A DNA stretch of 64,000 bases from the NCBI GenBank assembly GCA_027946555.1, contig JAPEVC010000005.1:248001-312000 (forward strand), written 5' to 3'. The notes below the pieces were generated by a model. That model searched no databases. It saw only the letters and a list, made by a program, of their open reading frames with translations, and was not told the origin of the DNA. Made by a program: the position numbers and the translations under genes. Below, one piece after another: positions 57,440 to 64,000 of the stretch; the stretch's first letter is position 1; every line of letters begins with the position of its first letter. The stretch comes from Gnomoniopsis sp. IMI 355080. Lineage: Eukaryota; Ascomycota; Sordariomycetes; Diaporthales; Gnomoniaceae.

Positions 57440-58803
57440 CTTGAGAGATGGCAGGGGCTATCAACCAGCGTAGGGATCTACAATCAACAATATAGCGTCG
57501 CTTGAAGATGGAGTCAAGATTGACAGAGAGGTGTGATCAAGGCCACAAATGCAAACGGATCCTGCCCTAGTGTTGTCCTAGATTTGCCGTAGAGTTAAAG
57601 AAGACGGTCTAGCTGTATGATGTTGAAGAAGCCTACAAATGGTCATGAAGGCTGCATCTGCCTTGAAATTAGAGTGTTACACATAGGGTATGTACTATAC
57701 TGTGCAGGAAGGTGCGCTTCACGCCCTCCTGCTCCTGCAACACACAGGGTCAGCATGGCAATGCTGATGGGGAACTTGGGGTCCGAATTTCCTGCAAACG
57801 CCCACCTTCCGATTTCTGAGGCACATCAGCACATTTACACTCAAGTTTGTCCTCACTGTCACTGCACGTCGACTCATTGATTGCCAACTTCGCCGTCCAT
57901 CCAAGCAAGGCCCAGCTGACGCATTTGCCTGCTTCATACTTTCGAAAGTGCCGTACACACAGACAAGATTTACAAGAGACTTTAAATCCCAACGCACGCA
58001 GGTTCTAGCATGCGGACGAGATAAGGTAGAATTTTCGTTGGGGTTGCTACTTTCACATGATTACATCGAACACCAACTAGCGACGTCAAACAGAGTTGGC
58101 CGCTTACTCAGCCCTCCCACATGCCACTAAACGTCTAGCCTACTTTCTACTTAAAGGTCTCTTCCACATCCCCAAAACTTTTATAAAGCCTTTCACCCAA
58201 CTAGCTCCCAAAAGTCGGTTTGGCAGCCATGCCTCAAATTAGCATCATGACGTCTCGGATGCACATGCGACAACCCAGACTCTGGTCTCTACGCGCCATG
58301 CCGGCCTCGACGCTCTCCCCAGCACAGCCGCGGCTGCATCAAAACTCGCGGCTGGGTAACTTGGCCGTGCCCTACCGTCATCACGACAATCACCTCGCAA
58401 CGTTGCTGCTGTCAATATCCATAAAAATATGACCGAATCTCACGATGCCCTGATTGGAGCATGAAGACCGGCACGCTGCCATGCAAACAACCGTTAGATT
58501 TGGCAATGCTGGGCCTCATCAGTCCAGACACGTCACATGCTTTGTATAACACTGATGTCATCAACAGTAGTCGTGACAGCGACTAGCCTGGCTCAGAGGT
58601 GTCATTCTCTGCTTCTCCCTCACGCCATCTGGTCGCACACTGGGCAGTCCGTTTGCCTTGTCATCGCAGCCTCGTCCTGGGGAGGACGTTAAAAGCCCCA
58701 ACCGGCGGTCGCTACACGGCAGTGACTGCAATGTCCTGGGCATGACATAAAAACAGACCCAACGTTGCTAGCTTCAAAATTGCTGGCAACGTACACTGGA
58801 ACA

Positions 58804-59085
58804 TGTCCATCATGGGAGGTCTGGCACGATCACGTTTGCGGAGCATCTGCACAGACACCTTGGTAAGCACACCACCCCTTGTTGCGCATTTGCCCTCCTA
58901 ACGTTCACACCAGGACATGGCATCTGGGAAGTGGTACTTCTTACCCGAAGGCCACTATTGGCAAGAGACCAAAATCTTGAAGCATGAGTTCCAGCCTTAC
59001 AACTCATCGGAAGCTTCAATCACGGCGCGCTGGTATGGCCGAATCATCTGGCAGTCTTTGCAACTTTCAAGTGACTGGTACTGAC
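58804..59085 (+). pseudogene. Possible small spliced gene or remnant
   Basis: ATG 58804 (MSIMGGLARSRLRSICTDTL), a good GTAAGC donor at 58863, acceptor CACCAG at 58913, then DMASGKWYFLPEGHYWQET and further open sequence to a TGA near 59083: 75 aa. An alternative open frame (GNFQVTGTDEASPLQ) begins near 59050 and a third splice-like pair follows (GTACGT 59105, AATATAG 59169), but no phase joins them without a stop. It may be a decayed gene or one with a structure I could not resolve. No family recognised. Confidence 0.3.
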
Positions 59086-59529
59086 GAAGCGTCACCTCTC
59101 CAATGTACGTGTTCCGCCACATACAACGACCCCCCCCTCCTTACGACCTCTACTGACATTTGAATATAGAATGGGTCTTTAGTACCTCTTACTTCCCAAA
59201 GAAACTGGCGTTGAGAACTCCCCCGGTATACCTGCGGGTAGGATGATCTAGAAAATGCATTTCTTGTTCTTGGGCGAAGATATCCGAACGGAATGCACCA
59301 TCCCTTTCTTTGACACCAACTACGCGTGCAAAATAGCATGGTCTGGAAAGGGACTATATAGAGTCACTTGAAAACAAATAATCGAGTGAGCGAAGTCCTC
59401 TTTCGTCTGTGGCACAGGACGATGCGGAGAGGTGCATTACCCGTGTAAACACTATTTGAACACCAGCTGGTGGCGCTTCCGCTCCGCTGGTGTTGCTTAC
59501 AAGGTTTATGTGACCCTACATCGAATTTC

Positions 59530-59990
59530 GAATAGGAAAGAAGACCGGGGTGTGGACATATGCAGTCTACATTCACGGTTTACAAAATCACGGACCGGAC
59601 TCCAAAAGATAGGGAGCAACCGTTGTTCCGTGGGAAATTATCAAGTGGATCCCCTCTGAAGGAGATAAGCGCGATAGAAAGGGAACTCGCCGAGCTCTTT
59701 GCTCTACGACAAAAAAGGGCAGCAGAGCAATTGCCAGGGTGGTTCTACTTGGCTCCGGAGCCAGCGACTGGGGTGAGACCCAGGGTGAGTATATTTCTCG
59801 ATTAGTCCAACCACGTGCAATCTTCCACTGACGGACCTCCTTAGGGGATATTACCTTCCGCTTGCCATAAGCGTCTGCGCTCCCCGTGTAGCCGGTCGAA
59901 TGCGGAAGGCGGAAACACTTGATAAGGGTTGGTTTGGAACCAACGAGCCTGGGCTGGTCGCGTCTCCCGAGGATAGCGAGCGTCACGACG
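59530..59990 (+). pseudogene. Gene-like fragment with overlapping open frames
   Basis: One frame reads KKTGVWTYAVYIHGLQNH, meets a TAG at about 59610, then continues GATVVPWEIIKWIPSEGD to LLGSGASDWGETQ, joinable across a GTGAGT intron to a short end. A second frame reads ISAIERELAELFALRQKRA, then LPGWFYLAPEPATG, and can splice (GTGAGA at 59772, acceptor CTTAG) to GYYLPLAISVCAPRVAGRM. Both cannot be genes; frame choice and function are unresolved. No family recognised. Confidence 0.25.
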
Positions 59991-60793
59991 CGCTACCTCA
60001 GAAAGGCTCACCTATTCGATAACTGATTCGGCGAAGAGGATTTGCAGACTCGGAACTCACGAGTCTGGGGGATTTGACAAGGGGGGAACTCGGGTGTGGG
60101 ATTTTAGTTCAAGTGGGCTGACGATATGAAGCCTTCCCAAGTGACATGTAGTTGGACATTTTGAATTCAAGCTAGACATTGTCCCCCAAAATCTTGCTCA
60201 ACCTTGCTTCGTGATACATGCAGGAGTATGTGTAGAGAGCAGCACGGACGAAATGAGCGTCACCCTTATAGGGACTTTTGCAGCAGGCTTCGATGGCAAA
60301 TGAACGTAGGGGCAAGGCAAAGATCATTATCTTGGAAAGGCCTCGAGCGTGGTGCCTTCGTGAAAAGCATGGTCAGCAAATGCGACGCAGGAAGCTCGAA
60401 TGATGACCATGTCTATAGAGTCATCTACAATCATTATTGAATGCCCCCCTCTTGCATTAAGCTTCACTCGATTCACAAATGCTGCATACGCCCAGGGACA
60501 CAAAAGAGGAAACATTTTTCCGCCAGAAAAGATGGTTGGATTGGATCGTCTTCCGGAATGCCTTTTAAACGAAAGTGTGAAGTGTAAGATGGTATCATAA
60601 AAAAGGAGAACAAAGACAAGTAAAAAACAGCCCCTATGCTAGCCCAAGGGAACTAATCCAGCTCCGATGCGTGATATCCATCCAAAACCTGCTCTCTGAA
60701 CGCCGTATAAATGCTTGTATGTGCCGTGTGGTATGCAACTTCTCCCATATGGTCCATTTTTGATCACCACTCCCCCTTTTGAGCTCCATCTCT

Positions 60794-62836
60794 TCACCAC
60801 GTGAAACCATTCCATCCAAACCCTCCGTCAACATTCTTCCACTCGCCCCGCCCAAAAGCCCTCTCCTCACCCATCATCACCGCCAAGATCCGACAGCCCA
60901 TGGCGCTCACCGCACACACCACACCGCCACCCTCCGTCATGGCTGATAGCGCCGCAAGGTCCATCAGGTACGCGCGCCCCACGAGGCTGCGCAGGCGGAT
61001 CGTCTCGGCACTGGGTGGTGGGGGCATGACAACACTGTGCGCGTCCGCCCCGGGCCCCGCCGGTGCTGCTGCTGGCGACGTCGCGGATATGGCGGTGCGC
61101 GACGGCCTGCCTAGGTTCCAAAACATGGCTGCAAAGAAGCCTCCTTCCCACCCAAACGTCTCGTCGGTGAACTTGTGCATGACGTTCTTGGGCTGCTTCT
61201 GTTGTGCCTCGCCGCCCACCTCCTCTTTGCCCGCGAGCCGGATGAGCTCCTGTGCGCGCACGGTCGGCAGACCCGAGGCCGTGAACTCGGCCGCGTCGTA
61301 CACGAGCGGGTCGTCACTCGCCACGACGAGGAAGCTCTTTTGCCGAGCTATAGTGTGGTCGTCGTCGTTGTTATCGTTGGGGTGGTTGCCATTGTCTTGC
61401 TCTTGCTGCTGCAAGCTGGCGTTGAGGAGCTCGCGCGCGGCGTCCACGTACTCGGTCAGCGGGATGTAGCTGTCAGCGTATTGGAACTCGAGCGGGTGGC
61501 GATCGCCGTGGCGTACGTGCACGCCGACCATGCGCCCGTTGTGCGCCGCGCCGTCGACCGCATACGTCTTGATCTTGTGCTCGTGCGCGCGGTTGAAGAC
61601 GTATTCACGGTCTTGGGCGGTTAGCTTGAACAGCGCGTCATAGCCCTGGCGGGCAAGCGCGTACAGCTCGCGCTGGCCGGGCCGGTGCTGCAGGGTCTGC
61701 GCAGCGGGACCCTCGGCGTAGATGTCGTCGGCGTCGATGTGCCCGCCAAAGAGATCGCGGGCATTGGCGGCGGTCGAGATGACGAGGTGGCGCGCTTGCC
61801 GCGGACAGGGGAGCATCTCGTGGCGCGGCGGCGGCCGGCAGCTGGGCACGGGTGGCTTCTCGAACATGGAGGCGTAGGCGCCGTACGCCCAGCGGGCGTC
61901 CTCGATGAAGAAGGCCCGGCCTTCGCGCTTCGCGAGCCCATACGCCATCCACAGCGCCATGAGCGTCTTGCCCAACCCGGCATCGTCAGACTCGAGGACA
62001 AAGGTGAGTGACGACGTGCAGACCGTCTTGTCGGCGAGGCTGTTGCCGTCCACGCCCAGCAGCGCCCCGCCACGGCCCGACGACGAGCCTTTGCTGCTCC
62101 GGTCGCCGGGGAGGAAGCCTTGGCGCTCGGCGTCGCGGACGTCGAGGAAATACCTGTCATGGTCCTGTGAGGAAGTCGCGGAGGCGCCTCCAGCGCCGCC
62201 GCCAGCGCCGAGTAGGGTGATTTGGTCGATGGCTGCTGTCATGGGGCTGTGCGAGTGCATCCCCCTAACGCGCGACGAGACCTCCCTGCACTTGGCGCAC
62301 ATGTCGGCGTACTCCCGGGGCGCCAGTGGGAACGCGTAGGTTGGAGGAATGGACACGGTCCACTTTGCTCGTCCTCGCCTGTCCGTCACCACGATAGGGG
62401 TCGGAAAGTCCGGTAGGTTGTCCTGCCCTACCATCTCGTACTCCTGGTCGTCCTCGCCGTTCCGTACGCCTCCCCAACCACCGAGCATGTCGGGCACGCT
62501 GACCGGCCCGCCGTGCTGTCGTATTGATTTGCCTGCTAGGTAAAAGAGTAGTATGAGGGCCGAGAGCCAGAGGAAGCAACGAATCACGCGGCTCGGGCGA
62601 GGCGTGTTGGAAGGCTTCCGGCGCATTCGCGGAGCTTGTTGGGGGAGTGGTAGCCCCGGAGACGGTGGAGGTGAATAGAAGGCAAGGTGATCGAAGCCAA
62701 AGCGCGCAGAAGAGGAAGATAATGGGCCTTTGTCAGCGACATTGTAGGAGGCGGCTCGCCGCAGGTTGATGCGCGGCGGGGATACCATCATTTTTGAGGC
62801 CCCGTGTTGGGTGACTGATATTGTGGGAGGAACCAT
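60794..62836 (-). CDS. Type II membrane protein resembling GT23-like fucosyltransferases
   Basis: Single exon, 680 aa. A basic cytosolic tail of about 85 residues precedes one membrane span (VIRCFLWLSALILLFYLAG, about 86-104), the layout of a Golgi glycosyltransferase. The lumenal part has CxxC (ADMCAKCRE), then TLMALWMAYGLAKREGRAFF and EDARWAYGAYASMFEKP, GVHVRHGDRHPLEFQ (donor-site basic loop resembling HVRRxDK of FUT8/NodZ), SFLVVASDDP, and LVGRAYLMDLAALSAM followed by GGGVVCAVSAMGCRILAVMMG, matching the end of the GT23 fold. GT23 identity is by motif order, not overall similarity, so substrate and donor are uncertain. Several Gly/Ala-rich and Gln/Asn-rich inserts are low-complexity. No close neighbour suggests a pathway. 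Confidence 0.65.
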   Translation of the reverse strand: MVPPTISVTQHGASKMMVSPPRINLRRAASYNVADKGPLSSSSARFGFDHLAFYSPPPSPGLPLPQQAPRMRRKPSNTPRPSRVIRCFLWLSALILLFYLAGKSIRQHGGPVSVPDMLGGWGGVRNGEDDQEYEMVGQDNLPDFPTPIVVTDRRGRAKWTVSIPPTYAFPLAPREYADMCAKCREVSSRVRGMHSHSPMTAAIDQITLLGAGGGAGGASATSSQDHDRYFLDVRDAERQGFLPGDRSSKGSSSGRGGALLGVDGNSLADKTVCTSSLTFVLESDDAGLGKTLMALWMAYGLAKREGRAFFIEDARWAYGAYASMFEKPPVPSCRPPPRHEMLPCPRQARHLVISTAANARDLFGGHIDADDIYAEGPAAQTLQHRPGQRELYALARQGYDALFKLTAQDREYVFNRAHEHKIKTYAVDGAAHNGRMVGVHVRHGDRHPLEFQYADSYIPLTEYVDAARELLNASLQQQEQDNGNHPNDNNDDDHTIARQKSFLVVASDDPLVYDAAEFTASGLPTVRAQELIRLAGKEEVGGEAQQKQPKNVMHKFTDETFGWEGGFFAAMFWNLGRPSRTAISATSPAAAPAGPGADAHSVVMPPPPSAETIRLRSLVGRAYLMDLAALSAMTEGGGVVCAVSAMGCRILAVMMGEERAFGRGEWKNVDGGFGWNGFTW

Positions 62837-64000
62837 GGTTTATGAGAGAGGGACGGTTGCTGCGATGGCGGAGCCCTATATTTTGGGGGAGGGGCCACCA
62901 GGCCACCAAAGAAGATGACAAACAAGGGCAGTTCCCTTTCTGGTAAAATGGAGATCGTCTTGAGATCGTCGTTTGTACCGTATGTCACCGGTCCACAGGA
63001 TGAAGGCGGATCCCACCAGGCGCCCGCGAACCGAAGAGGAGAAGGAGTGCAAGAAGGGAAAAACGACCTTGTAGATACGAAATGAAGCCCGGAGAAAATC
63101 GAGTGGAGAGAAATGAAAACAATCAAACAGAAGAAAGTAAGTGCCTCAATCCAGCAGCATGAAGAAGAAAGGTACCAGAGGGGAACGAGGTGTCCTGACG
63201 ATCGTTGGCCCTCAAGGTGGCGATGCACAGAGAAACGGTGCTTGGCTCCGAGTCACGTCAACGAGCGGGCCAGCCGTAAAAAGAGTTGAAATTCCAAAAG
63301 AATCAATGTCATTAGGCAAGGTGGCTTGGCAGGCCGTAAAAGTAGCTCCTGAGTATCCACCGAACCGCAGTCTCGGAGAAAAAGAGGGGAGGCAAGAAAG
63401 AGACAGAGAGAGAGCGAGATGGGATGAAAAGACGCGTACTGAGGAGGAGAGGGGGAGGATGGCAGAATGGGGCGATCACACTTCAGGGATATCCGGAACG
63501 GTTGGCCGAATTAGCGAGACCAAGACGAAGCAATGGATCTCTTTTGGTGCAAAGCGCGCCCTGCGCATTCCAACTAAACGACTCGTGAATGGATCTTGGC
63601 CTCTTGGAAAGGTTTGTGTTTTTTTGTTTGTTTTTTTCAACCAACAAAACAGCGGGCAACGCCGAGGGGTAAGGGTAAGGCGAAGGTGAAGCTGAAGGCG
63701 AAGTTGAAGGCGGCGGGGCTGCGTACCAAGAGGAGAGTCGCAATTTTATCTGCTACCTCGTTGGAATATAGGGATATCCACCGTTTGCTGGGGTTTGTTG
63801 TCAAGCTTATGCCATTTAAGCAAGCCAGAGTGTTTCGAGTGGCCAAAAAGAGGACTGGACCCTTGCCTATTTGATTTCCTACTGCGTGTACCTAGCCAAG
63901 TATCGTGTATCGTGGGTCGTGGGTCGTGGGGACTCGAGTATTGGACTGTGGGTTTGTTCGGTGATTTGAGTACTTGTATGATTCCATTAGTACGGTCCGT
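62837..64000. promoter_or_regulatory. Upstream region of the GT23-like gene, to the window edge
   Basis: About 1.16 kb without a recognised gene. A 6-bp-based purine repeat (AAGGTGAAGCTGAAGGCGAAG) lies at 63670-63714 and a short TCGTG repeat at about 63903-63930. Confidence 0.35.
63670..63714. repeat. Purine-rich ~6-bp imperfect tandem repeat
   Basis: Successive AAGGGT, AAGGCG, AAGGTG, AAGCTG, AAGGCG, AAGTTG, AAGGCG units. Confidence 0.65.

Larger units (their letters stand above)
57440..60793. other. Gene-poor 3.35 kb stretch with fragments
   Basis: No intact gene is recognised. Two places have coding-like sequence: 58803-59085 and 59530-59990 (see separate entries). The rest shows short, non-coding open frames. 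Confidence 0.45.

Noticed and set aside
61621..62160. Arg/Ala-rich open frames overlapping the GT23-like gene
   Set aside because: GC-rich coding sequence leaves several frames open; only the 680-aa frame has membrane span and motifs.
63141..63689. 182-codon plus-strand open frame with a basic, low-complexity product
   Set aside because: Purine-rich repetitive sequence upstream of the GT23-like gene; the composition explains the open frame.
1..64000. Secondary-metabolite cluster around the NRPS-like gene; transposons; CRISPR
   Set aside because: Neighbours of the NRPS-like gene are housekeeping genes (PARG-like, SUA5, COPI) with no P450, transporter or pathway regulator beside it. No transposase, LTR or terminal inverted repeat and no regularly spaced repeats were seen.

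Overview
The window is a 64 kb piece of a filamentous ascomycete (Pezizomycotina) nuclear genome. The evidence is short introns (about 55-100 nt with GTRNGT donors, CTRAC-type branch sites and YAG acceptors), monocistronic genes on both strands, and a fungal gene set: an LSD1 with a C-terminal HMG box, a Clr5-domain protein, an NRPS-like A-T-R-SDR enzyme, a Crh-type wall transglycosylase and the Sua5/YrdC fusion. I cannot place it more precisely. I see no virus, transposon, rRNA, convincing tRNA or CRISPR array. Exon boundaries below were worked out by eye from splice signals, reading-frame phase and family conservation.

Left third (1-24.2 kb): the 5' part of UBR1 (N-end-rule E3 ligase, running off the left edge), QCR9 (complex III; four introns, one of GC-AG type), PYM (exon-junction-complex disassembly), TIM44, mitoribosomal uS11m, BCS1 (complex III assembly ATPase), an RG-rich PARG-like protein, a 2 kb gene-free stretch, an A-T-R-SDR carboxylate reductase with the architecture of fungal glycine betaine reductase, SUA5 (tRNA t6A), zeta-COP and MCM4. 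Four nuclear genes for mitochondrial proteins (QCR9, TIM44, uS11m, BCS1) lie within 7.5 kb.

Middle third (24.2-44.3 kb): a GPI-anchored Crh-family wall transglycosylase, topoisomerase I, ATP synthase gamma subunit (ATP3), LSD1/HMG-box histone demethylase, VPS33 (HOPS/CORVET) and a UBE2W-like E2 enzyme.

Right third (45.9-64 kb): a Ca2+/calmodulin-dependent kinase, a Clr5-domain protein, EAF6 (NuA4), a dipeptidyl-peptidase V-like S9 peptidase without a signal peptide, a coiled-coil protein of unknown function, a 3.3 kb stretch with only gene-like fragments, and a type II membrane protein resembling GT23-like fucosyltransferases.

Most of the window is ordinary housekeeping sequence. The points most worth a second look are the glycine-betaine-reductase-like enzyme, a presequence-like in-frame extension of SUA5 that has no AUG, the QCR9 gene structure, the cytosolic-looking DPP V paralogue and the gene fragments at 58.8-60.0 kb.
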